NCBI RefSeq assembly: GCF_014836985.1
Contig: NZ_JACSPU010000005.1
Location: 345,499-409,498 of the forward strand
Length of the DNA: 64,000 nt
Direction: 5' to 3'
DNA from: Planococcus wigleyi
GTDB lineage: Bacteria; Bacillota; Bacilli; Bacillales_A; Planococcaceae
A program made the translations under genes and the position numbers. This document shows positions 8,690-16,050 of the stretch, piece by piece; the stretch's first letter is position 1; every line of letters begins with the position of its first letter. The notes beneath the pieces were generated by a model. The model saw only the letters and a program-made list of their open reading frames with translations. It made no database searches and was not told the origin of the DNA.

Positions 8690-8706
8690 TGTGCAGATTC
8701 TGCACA
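8690..8706. promoter_or_regulatory. Perfect palindrome between divergent lipoprotein genes
   Basis: TGTGCAG-ATT-CTGCACA has two 7-bp arms around a 3-base centre. It lies immediately upstream of the ydhK -35 box and in the upstream region of the divergent BNR lipoprotein operon, where a shared regulator would bind. The regulator is unknown. Confidence 0.5.
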
Positions 8707-8710
8707 GCAT

Positions 8711-8739
8711 TTGCATATTTTTTGGGTACAGTGTAAAGA
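8711..8739 (+). promoter_or_regulatory. Predicted sigma-A promoter of ydhK-like gene
   Basis: TTGCAT (8711-8716) and TAAAGA (8734-8739) are separated by 17 bases. The start codon lies 25 bases further on, after AAAGAGGGA. Confidence 0.5.
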
Positions 8740-8764
8740 CCAAACACATGAAAGAGGGATTCAC

Positions 8765-9358
8765 ATGAAGAAAAACAACTTTCTCCTGATGACGATGGCC
8801 ACTTTGACAGCTGTCACATTGGCGGCCTGCAACGAACCGGCGGAAAACGCAGTGAACCCGGCAGATCCCGACAACCAAATCGAGTTGAATGAAGAAATGG
8901 ACGAAGAGATGGGGCACGGCGGAATGGATCATTCCAGTTCCGGCGAAGTGCCGGAAGGACTGGCCGAAGCTGAGAATCCGACATTTCCTGTTGGCAGCCA
9001 AGCTATCATAAGTGCGGATCACATGCCTGGAATGGACGGCGCTCAAGCGACCATCTCCGGTGCATACGACACGACCGTCTACGCGTTGAGTTTCACACCG
9101 ACCTCAGGCGGCGAACCGGTCGAAAACCATAAATGGGTGATTCATGAAGAACTGAAGAATCCCGGAGACGCCCCCCTTTCTCCAGGTGATGAAGCGGTGA
9201 TTGCCGCCGATCATATGGAAGGCATGGACGGCGCCACGGCCACGATCGATTCGGCAGAAACAACCACCGTCTACATGGTCGACTTTAAAACAACTGACAC
9301 CGATGAAGACGTCACGAACCATAAATGGGTCACTGAAAGCGAATTATCCGCTGAATAA
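8765..9358 (+). CDS. ydhK: YdhK-family lipoprotein (tandem DUF1541)
   Basis: 197 residues with a lipobox (LAAC), a Met/His-rich stretch (EEMGHGGMDHSS) and two tandem DUF1541 repeats. Each repeat holds SADHMxGMDGAxATI followed by TTVY and NHKWV, with the repeat boundary near residue 120. It is thus an extracytoplasmic, membrane-anchored protein. YdhK proteins often occur with copper-resistance genes, and the Met/His content suits metal binding, but the function is not established. It is transcribed away from the kinase operon and followed by a strong terminator. Confidence 0.88.
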   Translation: MKKNNFLLMTMATLTAVTLAACNEPAENAVNPADPDNQIELNEEMDEEMGHGGMDHSSSGEVPEGLAEAENPTFPVGSQAIISADHMPGMDGAQATISGAYDTTVYALSFTPTSGGEPVENHKWVIHEELKNPGDAPLSPGDEAVIAADHMEGMDGATATIDSAETTTVYMVDFKTTDTDEDVTNHKWVTESELSAE

Positions 9359-9363
9359 AGCCA

Positions 9364-9398
9364 GCATCCTCTGCATTTTTCGCGGAGGATGCTTTTTT
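9364..9398 (+). terminator. Rho-independent terminator after ydhK
   Basis: GCATCCTC pairs with GAGGATGC around a loop and is followed by six T. Confidence 0.88.
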
Positions 9399-9519
9399 CA
9401 TTGATGAACGAGCATTTATTCCACTGAACCAGATTTCCGCCTGGAAGAAGCATGGATCCCCCGCTTTCCACATATGGTATTATTACAAAAAGCACATCTG
9501 TATGAAGGAGCTTTTCACC

Positions 9520-11169
9520 ATGATCCGATTCCACAAAGCTGATATCCAAAAGCGGCCTTTTCAGCCGAAAGACACCATAAATTTAAAAATGAAGATGATC
9601 GGATTGATCGCTCTGCTGATTTTGTCGATCGTTTTGGTCATTGGCATTTTCCTCAACCACTTCATCACCGATACGCTGGAAGCTCAGATGGGCGAACAGG
9701 CCCTGAGCGTAGCCGAAAGCGTGGCGCTCAATCCCGATATTGCGGAGGCTTTTAAAACGCAAGATCCCGCGGCGATTATTCAGCCGCTCGTTTCCCCGGT
9801 TCAGCAGTCAACCGCGGCTGAATTTATCGTGGTCGGAAACAGGGACGAAATCCGCTACTCGCACCCCAATCCTGAACAGATCGGCAAAAAGATGGTCGGC
9901 GAAGACAATGAACGAGCACTGAACAACGGTGAATCCTATGTTTCTGAGGCTACTGGAACGCTTGGCAATTCACTGCGCGCGAAAGTGCCGATTTACTCAG
10001 GAGATGACATTATCGGTGTCGTGTCCGTTGGGTTTCTCGCTAAAGACATCCAGACGCTGATCGGCGACTACAACCATGAGTTATGGCTGATGCTGTTGAT
10101 CATTGGGCTGGTTGGCATTATTGTTGCGGTTGCCATCGCCACCTATATTAAACGGAAACTGCATGGCCTGGAACCTGAGGAAATCTCGCGCCTGCTGTTT
10201 CAGAAAGAGACCATCCTGCAGTCGACACACGAAGGCATCATCGCCGTGGACGATACCGGAAGGATTACCTTGCTCAATCAGATGGCCCAGCAATTGTTGT
10301 TCGGCAACGAACGGGATGGGGACAAACTCATTGGCCAGCCCATTCGGCAAGTCCTCCCTACTTCCGATTTGCCGGATATCCTGAAAACCCGGACGAGCCA
10401 TTTTGATCAGGAAGAGGTCTATGGCAGCTATGCGGTCTACGTCAACTCAGGTCCGATTTATTATGAAGATACGCTGGTCGGCGCCGTTTCCACTTTCCGC
10501 AATAAAACCGAAATCGACCGGCTGACAAAAGAGCTGTCACATATCAAGCAATACGCCAACGCGCTGCGCGCACAGACCCATGAATTTTCCAATAAGCTCT
10601 ACACCATTTCAGGGCTGGTCCATTTGAATAAAAAGGAGGAAGTCCTTGATTTTATTCGGATGGAAAATGACATTCAGCAGGAATGGATCCAGCAAGTCAT
10701 CGACAAAGTTAACGATCCATTGATCAGTGGCATTCTGATCGGCAAGCTCAATCAAGCAAGCGAACAGCAGGTCCAACTCACGATTGACCCGGATAGCCGG
10801 CTGCAGACACCTTTGTCGGAACAGCAAAGCCGTGCATTGCTGACCGCCATCGGCAATCTGATCGACAATGCACTTGACGCAGTGAAGGAATGTTCGCCGG
10901 ACAGAAAGCAAATCAGCCTCTATTTCACGGACGTCGGAGATGATATCTTACTGGAAATCGATGATTCGGGACCGGGAATTCCGGATGGGCAAGAGCAACA
11001 ATTATTCGACAAGGGCTTTTCATCGAAAAGCGGCCCAGACCGCGGTTATGGGCTAAATACCACGAGACAGCTTATTGCCGGTGCCGGCGGTGAATTGCAT
11101 GCAGAGGAAAGTGAACTCGGCGGAGCCTGCTTTGTCGTTTCATTACCGAAAAAGGAGAATGCGTTATGA
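9520..11169 (+). CDS. citS: CitS/DcuS-family sensor histidine kinase
   Basis: About 549 residues. Membrane helix 1 (about 24-46) precedes a periplasmic-type PAS sensor (CitA/DcuS fold, containing RYSHPNPEQIGKKMVG and VGFLAKDIQTLIGDY). Helix 2 leads to a cytoplasmic PAS domain (ILQSTHEGIIAVDDTGRITL), a short dimerisation helix with the His in RAQTHEFSNKLY, and an ATPase domain (LIDNALDAV, DSGPGIP, GYGLNTTRQLI). Family members sense citrate, malate, fumarate or succinate. The adjacent citrate-type transporter favours citrate. ATG 9520 has GAAGGAG at 9 bases; the ATG at 9502 lies within that signal. Confidence 0.85.
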   Translation: MIRFHKADIQKRPFQPKDTINLKMKMIGLIALLILSIVLVIGIFLNHFITDTLEAQMGEQALSVAESVALNPDIAEAFKTQDPAAIIQPLVSPVQQSTAAEFIVVGNRDEIRYSHPNPEQIGKKMVGEDNERALNNGESYVSEATGTLGNSLRAKVPIYSGDDIIGVVSVGFLAKDIQTLIGDYNHELWLMLLIIGLVGIIVAVAIATYIKRKLHGLEPEEISRLLFQKETILQSTHEGIIAVDDTGRITLLNQMAQQLLFGNERDGDKLIGQPIRQVLPTSDLPDILKTRTSHFDQEEVYGSYAVYVNSGPIYYEDTLVGAVSTFRNKTEIDRLTKELSHIKQYANALRAQTHEFSNKLYTISGLVHLNKKEEVLDFIRMENDIQQEWIQQVIDKVNDPLISGILIGKLNQASEQQVQLTIDPDSRLQTPLSEQQSRALLTAIGNLIDNALDAVKECSPDRKQISLYFTDVGDDILLEIDDSGPGIPDGQEQQLFDKGFSSKSGPDRGYGLNTTRQLIAGAGGELHAEESELGGACFVVSLPKKENAL

Positions 11170-11873
11170 GACAGATGCTTCATGTACTGATTATTGAAGA
11201 CGATTTCCGCGTTGCCGAAATCAATCGCCAGCTTGTGGAGCAGGTCGCTGGCTACCAAGTCGATGGCGTCGCCAAAACAGGCGATGAAGCGATGGCGTTC
11301 CTGCAAAGTTGCGGACAGCTGCCGGATTTGATTTTACTGGACGTTTTTATTCCTGACCGCAAGGGGCTGGAACTGCTTCAGGAAATCCGGCACAGTTTCC
11401 ACGCTGTTGACGTGATGATGCTGTCGGCTGCCAAGGATACGGCCACAATTGAAGAAGCGCTGCGCTGCGGCATTTTCGATTACCTCGTCAAGCCGGTGGA
11501 TTTTTCCCGTTTTGAACAAGCACTATTGCGCTTCGGCGAACAAAAAGCATTGCTTGCTTCCCGGCAAGAACTGGAACAGACGGACATCGACAGGCTGATT
11601 GGCATCGAACCTATTGCCGTTCTTTCCGAGACGGCTGATGGGCATTTGCCTAAAGGCATTGACCAGCTGACCTTGGTCGGCGTCATCGAAATTCTGCAAT
11701 CCTCCGCCCCGGAAGGCCTCAACGCCATGGAGACTGGAAAAGCGGTGGGCGTCAGCCGTTCCACTGCCCGGCGTTACTTGGAACATCTCGTTTCCATCGG
11801 CGAAGCAAAAGCACAATTGAATTACGGAGAAATCGGCAGGCCCGAAAGACGTTATATTCCGTGGACAAAATGA
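11166..11873 (+). CDS. citT: CitT/DctR-family response regulator
   Basis: 235 residues. The receiver domain (VLIIEDDFRVAEIN, phospho-acceptor Asp in LILLDVFIPDRKG, Lys in FDYLVKPVDF) is followed by the C-terminal helix-turn-helix typical of the CitB/DcuR family (AMETGKAVGVSRSTARRYLEHL). Its ATG overlaps the kinase stop (ATGA), with AAGGAG upstream, so the pair is coupled. It probably activates the citrate transporter gene that begins about 180 bases downstream, as CitT does for citM in Bacillus subtilis. Confidence 0.88.
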   Translation: MRQMLHVLIIEDDFRVAEINRQLVEQVAGYQVDGVAKTGDEAMAFLQSCGQLPDLILLDVFIPDRKGLELLQEIRHSFHAVDVMMLSAAKDTATIEEALRCGIFDYLVKPVDFSRFEQALLRFGEQKALLASRQELEQTDIDRLIGIEPIAVLSETADGHLPKGIDQLTLVGVIEILQSSAPEGLNAMETGKAVGVSRSTARRYLEHLVSIGEAKAQLNYGEIGRPERRYIPWTK

Positions 11874-11926
11874 TCAAAACCACCTTAATGCTCTTTAGTT
11901 TGCTTAATTGAATAATCTTATTTTTC

Positions 11927-11977
11927 AAATCCCTCTGTGCTAAGTTAAGAACAATAACTTAGAAGCAGAGGGATTTT
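11927..11977 (+). terminator. Large leader/terminator-like hairpin upstream of citM-like gene
   Basis: AAATCCCTCTG pairs with CAGAGGGATTT, and an inner arm CTAAGTTA pairs with TAACTTAG, giving an interrupted stem of about 19 bp with a 7-base loop. Only TTTT follows. It could simply end the citST transcript, or act as an attenuator in the transporter leader. Confidence 0.6.
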
Positions 11978-11992
11978 ACACAAAATGCGATT

Positions 11993-12008
11993 TTGTATGC
12001 GTTTACAA
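11993..12008 (+). promoter_or_regulatory. cre-like catabolite-control site
   Basis: TTGTATGCGTTTACAA matches the consensus WTGNAANCGNWNNCW at every position but one (T for A at the sixth). It lies about 45 bases before the citrate transporter ATG. CcpA repression of citM through a cre is known in Bacillus subtilis; the same is inferred here. Confidence 0.5.
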
Positions 12009-12051
12009 TTCCTCCTTCATTTTAGTCTTTTATCTACAGGGAGGAATTCTT

Positions 12052-13374
12052 ATGTTAAGTCTTATTGGATTATTGACCATCGTTGTCATTGTCGGATTGT
12101 TGATCAGCAATAAAATCACACCGATCGTCGCGCTTGTTCTTGTGCCGATTGTTGCTGCTTTTGTAGCGGGCTTCAGCTTTGCTGAAATCGGCGATTTCTT
12201 CAACAGCGGCATTGAATCAGTGATGAGCGTTGTCATCATGTTCATCTTCGCGATTCTGTTTTTCGGCATCATGCAGGATGTCGGCTTGTTCGACCCGCTG
12301 ATCAATAAAATGATTGCGGTATCACGTGGAAATGTCATTGCAGTGGCAGTCGGAACTGTGCTGATTGCAGCAGTCGCACAACTTGATGGATCAGGCGCTT
12401 CGACATTCCTGATCACCATCCCTGCTTTATTGCCTTTGTATAAACGCTTGAAAATGAATCCTTATTTGTTGCTGCTATTGGTCGGTACTTCCGCCAGTAT
12501 CATGAACATGCTGCCTTGGGGCGGCCCACTTGGCCGTACGGCAGCTGTGCTGGGCGTTGATGTTACCGAATTATGGCGCCCGTTGATCAAAGTCCAGGTG
12601 ATTGGGTTGGTGTTGTTGATTGGATTGGCTGTTTTATTGGCCATCCGTGAAAAGCGCTTGATTGCCAAACGCGGAGATTTTAACGAAGAACTTTATGAAG
12701 AAGCACAGCCCCTTGTTAAAGGTGCGCAAGATGAAGCTTCATTGAAAGCCGCATCTCTTCGCCGTCCGAAATTGCTTTGGGTCAATACCCTTTTGGCCAT
12801 TGCCGTCATCGGCATTTTGGTTTGGGGCATCATCCCTGCCGGCTTTGCCTTTATGATTGGTGTCAGCTTGGCTTTGCCATTGAACTACCCGAATATGAAA
12901 GACCAGATGGACCGAATCAAAGACCATGCACCAAACGCATTGTTGATGGCCGCCATCATTTTGGCAGCCGGTTCGTTCCTTGGTATTTTGAACGGCACCT
13001 TGATGCTGGATTCAATCGCCAATGATCTGGTGAAAATCCTGCCCGCCTTCGTCATTCCGTATCTTCACATCATCATCGGATTTTTGGGTGTACCTTTTGA
13101 TTTATTGCTTAGTACTGATGCTTATTACTTCGCTTTATTCCCGATTGTGGAACAAGTGGTTACTGAATTCGGCGTATCATCGTTGTCGGCTGCCTATGCC
13201 ATGATCATCGGCAATATCATCGGCACATTCGTCAGCCCGTTTTCTCCAGCTCTTTGGCTGGCTCTTGGATTGGCCGGACTCGAAATGGGGCGCCATATCC
13301 GTTATTCGCTTCCAATCATGTGGGGATTCAGTATCGTCTTGCTTGGAATTTCGATTTTGATTGGCGTTGTGTAA
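12052..13374 (+). CDS. citM: CitMHS-family citrate-divalent metal/proton symporter
   Basis: 440 residues, about 11-12 hydrophobic segments. Family landmarks include the region around AVAQLDGSGASTFLITIPALLP and NMLPWGGPLGRTA, conserved in CitM (Mg-citrate) and CitH (Ca-citrate) carriers. GGGAGGAA lies 6 bases before the ATG. Located directly after citST-like genes, as expected of a target of that system. Metal preference (Mg versus Ca) cannot be read from sequence, so the symbol is tentative. A strong terminator follows. Confidence 0.9.
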   Translation: MLSLIGLLTIVVIVGLLISNKITPIVALVLVPIVAAFVAGFSFAEIGDFFNSGIESVMSVVIMFIFAILFFGIMQDVGLFDPLINKMIAVSRGNVIAVAVGTVLIAAVAQLDGSGASTFLITIPALLPLYKRLKMNPYLLLLLVGTSASIMNMLPWGGPLGRTAAVLGVDVTELWRPLIKVQVIGLVLLIGLAVLLAIREKRLIAKRGDFNEELYEEAQPLVKGAQDEASLKAASLRRPKLLWVNTLLAIAVIGILVWGIIPAGFAFMIGVSLALPLNYPNMKDQMDRIKDHAPNALLMAAIILAAGSFLGILNGTLMLDSIANDLVKILPAFVIPYLHIIIGFLGVPFDLLLSTDAYYFALFPIVEQVVTEFGVSSLSAAYAMIIGNIIGTFVSPFSPALWLALGLAGLEMGRHIRYSLPIMWGFSIVLLGISILIGVV

Positions 13375-13388
13375 GGAAATAGTTTAAG

Positions 13389-13421
13389 AGCCAGCCACAG
13401 TGGACCTGTGGCTGGCTTTTT
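13389..13421 (+). terminator. Rho-independent terminator after citM-like gene
   Basis: AGCCAGCCACAG pairs perfectly with CTGTGGCTGGCT around a 5-base loop, followed by T-rich sequence. Confidence 0.9.
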
Positions 13422-13485
13422 GATGTGGATTTCTTTGGTTGTTTGCGGAATATGGGCATATACGCACGTTCAGCCCTAATCGCAC

Positions 13486-13518
13486 AAAAAAAAGCACGGC
13501 AGAAAATCTCTGCCGTGC
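13486..13518 (-). terminator. Terminator of the nag operon
   Basis: GCACGGCAGA pairs with TCTGCCGTGC; on the minus strand it is followed by eight T. It lies 12 bases past the SIS-protein stop. Confidence 0.92.
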
Positions 13519-13529
13519 ACTAAAAACGA

Positions 13530-14264
13530 TCAGGAAAGCAATGGAATCCGTTCGTGGTATTTCTTGATCATTTGCGTGTTATGTTCGTCCGCTCCGTCGA
13601 TATTGCCGCTCCGGAAAATGGGCGGTTCAAAGCCCGCATCAGCCATTTTCTTAATGGCTTCCGCGAAAATGCCGTTCAGTATGGCCGCTCCGACGACAGT
13701 GGAAGTCGGACCGAATGGAACGTCGACACCTTCGTATGACAGGATCGCATCCCCTGCCACGGAATGATTGTCGATGACCAGGTCTACTGCATTAAACAGG
13801 TGTTGGCCTGTTATGTGGCGCGAGGGCTGGTTACCGGAATACTCCAGTGACGTCAGGCAGATGACGAATGCCCCTTTTTCCCGCGCCGCCAATGCAACAT
13901 CCACCGGCACGGGGTTGCGGCCGGAAGTCGAGATGATAAAGACTATATCGCCTGCGCGGAAGTCCTGTTCTTTCAGGAATCCTGCCGCATACTCGCTTTG
14001 CCGCTCAAGTTGCGACGATTGGACCGCGCCTTCGTGCAGCATCAACGGTTCCACAAAAATCGGCTTGATCGGCACCAAACCACCGGCGCGGTAAAACACT
14101 TCCTCCGCCAGAATATGCGAATGCCCGCAGCCGAACAATTGGATGATGCCGCCGGACTGAATGGCAGATGCCACTTTCCCGGCTGCTTCAAGCATCGCCT
14201 TTGCTTCATTTTTCTCGACAAGCTCCAGACGTTCCTGTACTTGTTTGAAATAACTGCTTAACAT
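13530..14264 (-). CDS. SIS-domain protein, UPF0309 family
   Basis: 244 residues with a single sugar-isomerase (SIS) fold: IIQLFGCGHSHILAEE near the start binds a phosphosugar in homologues, and VFIISTSGRNPVPVD is the second conserved loop. The family (UPF0309) has no settled reaction. Relatives in the SIS superfamily include GlmS, MurQ and the MurR/RpiR regulators. It is the last gene of the HPr-nagR-nagB-nagA run, which hints at an amino-sugar phosphate substrate. GGAG lies 8 bases before the ATG. Confidence 0.85.
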   Translation of the reverse strand: MLSSYFKQVQERLELVEKNEAKAMLEAAGKVASAIQSGGIIQLFGCGHSHILAEEVFYRAGGLVPIKPIFVEPLMLHEGAVQSSQLERQSEYAAGFLKEQDFRAGDIVFIISTSGRNPVPVDVALAAREKGAFVICLTSLEYSGNQPSRHITGQHLFNAVDLVIDNHSVAGDAILSYEGVDVPFGPTSTVVGAAILNGIFAEAIKKMADAGFEPPIFRSGNIDGADEHNTQMIKKYHERIPLLS

Positions 14265-14287
14265 CCGATCAGCTCCAGTCTAGCTGC

Positions 14288-14557
14288 TTACGCTTGTCCA
14301 AGTCCTTCAGCCACGATCAATTCGTCGACTTTGGCCATCAACGATTCTTCGTCGCTGCCGTCAGCTGTGATAGTGATGCTGTTGCCTTTGGAAACGCCAA
14401 GTGACATGACGCCCATGATGGATTTCAGGTTTACTTCTCTTTCCTTATAAACCATTTTGACGTCTGAAGAAAACGGGGATACCGCTCCTACCAATTTTGA
14501 TGCCGGGCGTGCATGAAGACCTTCGTCGCTTGTGATGGTATAGCTTTTTTCAATCAT
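14288..14557 (-). CDS. ptsH: HPr-family phosphocarrier protein
   Basis: 89 residues. The active His15 lies in EGLHARPAS and the regulatory Ser46 in LKSIMGVMSLG, which fixes the start at MIEKSY (ATG 14557, 9 bases from GAGGAG) and marks this as true HPr and not Crh, where Gln replaces His15. HPr passes phosphate from enzyme I to PTS EIIA domains, and its Ser-phosphorylated form is the CcpA co-repressor. Unusually, no ptsI follows; the gene is instead embedded between nagR and a SIS protein. It may be the only HPr gene or a second one. Confidence 0.92.
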   Translation of the reverse strand: MIEKSYTITSDEGLHARPASKLVGAVSPFSSDVKMVYKEREVNLKSIMGVMSLGVSKGNSITITADGSDEESLMAKVDELIVAEGLGQA

Positions 14558-14576
14558 GTCCATTTCTCCTCTTTTG

Positions 14577-15299
14577 TTATCTTTGTATGTCGGTCGTAAA
14601 TTTGTAGCGGTCGGCACGATAGGTGCTGCGGACCACTTCGAATGGCATTTCACCCGCGAGATAGCTGATGCGTTCAATCATCAGGATGGCTGCCGGCGGT
14701 TTGATTTGCAGCAGATCAGCATCTTCTTTTTTCACCAAGCCCGCTTCCATCCGTTGAGTGGCGCGGCTGATGGTCAGTTGCTGGTCTTTCTCGATCATAG
14801 CATACAGCGAACCTTTGAACGAATCCTGGTGCAGGTCCGGAAACTGTTTGACCGGCAAATAGGTGCGTTCGATAGCCATTGGCTTGTCGTCGGCAAAGCG
14901 AATGCGTTCGACGAAATAGACCTCATCCCCTTGTGCCAATTGCAGAGCGGCCGAAATGTCGGATTCCGGCTCCAGAATTTCAAAGTTAATCATCTTGCTG
15001 CTCGGGACCATGCCGCGCGCCATCATATCCTCCGTGAAGCTCGTCAAACCATTCAGCGGCTGCTCGACTTTCGGTGATGCCACAAATGTGCCACGCCCTT
15101 TTTCACGGTACAATAAGCCGTCATTGACGAGATTGGTGATGGCCTGGCGCACCGTCATGCGGCTGACGTCAAAACGTTCAGTCAGTTCACGTTCAGAAGG
15201 AATCGTGGTGCCAATCGGGAAATCCCCTTGCTGGATCTGCTGTTTCAACTGTTCTTCTATTTGAATGTAAATGGGAATCGGCGATTGTTTGTCCAGCAC
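14577..15299 (-). CDS. nagR: GntR/HutC-family repressor NagR
   Basis: About 240 residues. The N-terminal winged helix (PSERELTERFDVSRMTVRQAI) and wing (GRGTFVASPK) are followed by a UTRA effector domain (LTSFTEDMMARGMVPSS). It closely follows the plan of Bacillus subtilis NagR (YvoA), which senses GlcN6P/GlcNAc6P and represses nag genes. A GTG at 15308 abuts GAGGAG; the GTG at 15299 has 8-base spacing and is preferred. Nearly overlaps the nagB stop. A likely operator lies in front of nagP. Confidence 0.93.
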   Translation of the reverse strand: MLDKQSPIPIYIQIEEQLKQQIQQGDFPIGTTIPSERELTERFDVSRMTVRQAITNLVNDGLLYREKGRGTFVASPKVEQPLNGLTSFTEDMMARGMVPSSKMINFEILEPESDISAALQLAQGDEVYFVERIRFADDKPMAIERTYLPVKQFPDLHQDSFKGSLYAMIEKDQQLTISRATQRMEAGLVKKEDADLLQIKPPAAILMIERISYLAGEMPFEVVRSTYRADRYKFTTDIQR

Positions 15300-15304
15300 A
15301 GCGA

Positions 15305-16045
15305 TCACTCCTCTTCAGCCTTCACGAGCCCGTATGCCTCCCGGTCTACAATCAGTGTAACATCACTGTGCTTCCATAAAAATGAAGCCGGAAAATCTTT
15401 GCTGACGCGCCCTTCGAGAAAACGTTTGACTGCCTGTGCTTTCTTTTTGCCCGAAGCCAACAGGAGAACTTTTTCACTTTTTAAGATTGACTCGATGCCC
15501 ATTGTAATGGCGTGCGTCGGCACTTCATCGCGGTCGCTGAAAAATCGCGCATTGCTGTTGCGCGTCGACTTTTCAAGCTTGACGCAATGAGTCCGGCTCG
15601 TTTCCGGCGTGCCTGGCTCATTAAAACCAATATGGCCGTTTGTCCCCATGCCAAGAATCTGCAGATGAGGCGGACCGAGTTCATCAATCAATGCTTCGTA
15701 ACGGCGGCATTCTTCTTCGACCGGCAACGCTTTGCCGTTTGGAACGTAGGTATTTTTCAGCTGAATATCGATGGATTGAAACAATTTGTCATTCATAAAA
15801 TGGCGATAACTGTTTGGGTGTTCACCAGACAGGCCACGGTATTCATCTAAATTGAACGTTTGGACATCCCGGTAGGAAATGCCGCGTTCCCGAACGCCTT
15901 CAATCAGCTTTTCATAAAGGCCGAGCGGAGTCGACCCAGTTGCAAGCCCCAGCACAGAACGGGGATTGTCCCGGATCTGTTGTTCCACCAATTGCGCCGC
16001 CTTGCTGCTCATCTCTTCGTAGTTTTCGACTCGTATCAGTTTCAT
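15305..16045 (-). CDS. nagB: Glucosamine-6-phosphate deaminase
   Basis: 246 residues. Converts GlcN6P to fructose-6-P and ammonia. Family motifs are present: LGLATGSTPLGLYEKL (phosphate loop), FNLDEYRGL (catalytic Asp) and GMGTNGHIGFNEPG with the active-site region following. ATG 16045 has AAGGAG at 8 bases; the longer frame upstream is a read-through of the nagA end. Lies 5 bases after nagA and just before nagR, a classic nagA-nagB-nagR order. Confidence 0.97.
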   Translation of the reverse strand: MKLIRVENYEEMSSKAAQLVEQQIRDNPRSVLGLATGSTPLGLYEKLIEGVRERGISYRDVQTFNLDEYRGLSGEHPNSYRHFMNDKLFQSIDIQLKNTYVPNGKALPVEEECRRYEALIDELGPPHLQILGMGTNGHIGFNEPGTPETSRTHCVKLEKSTRNSNARFFSDRDEVPTHAITMGIESILKSEKVLLLASGKKKAQAVKRFLEGRVSKDFPASFLWKHSDVTLIVDREAYGLVKAEEE

Positions 16046-16050
16046 CACAG

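Noticed and set aside
8630..9046. Long N-terminal extension of the BNR lipoprotein
   Set aside because: It would run through the divergent promoter and ydhK; the lipobox and Shine-Dalgarno place the start at 8629.
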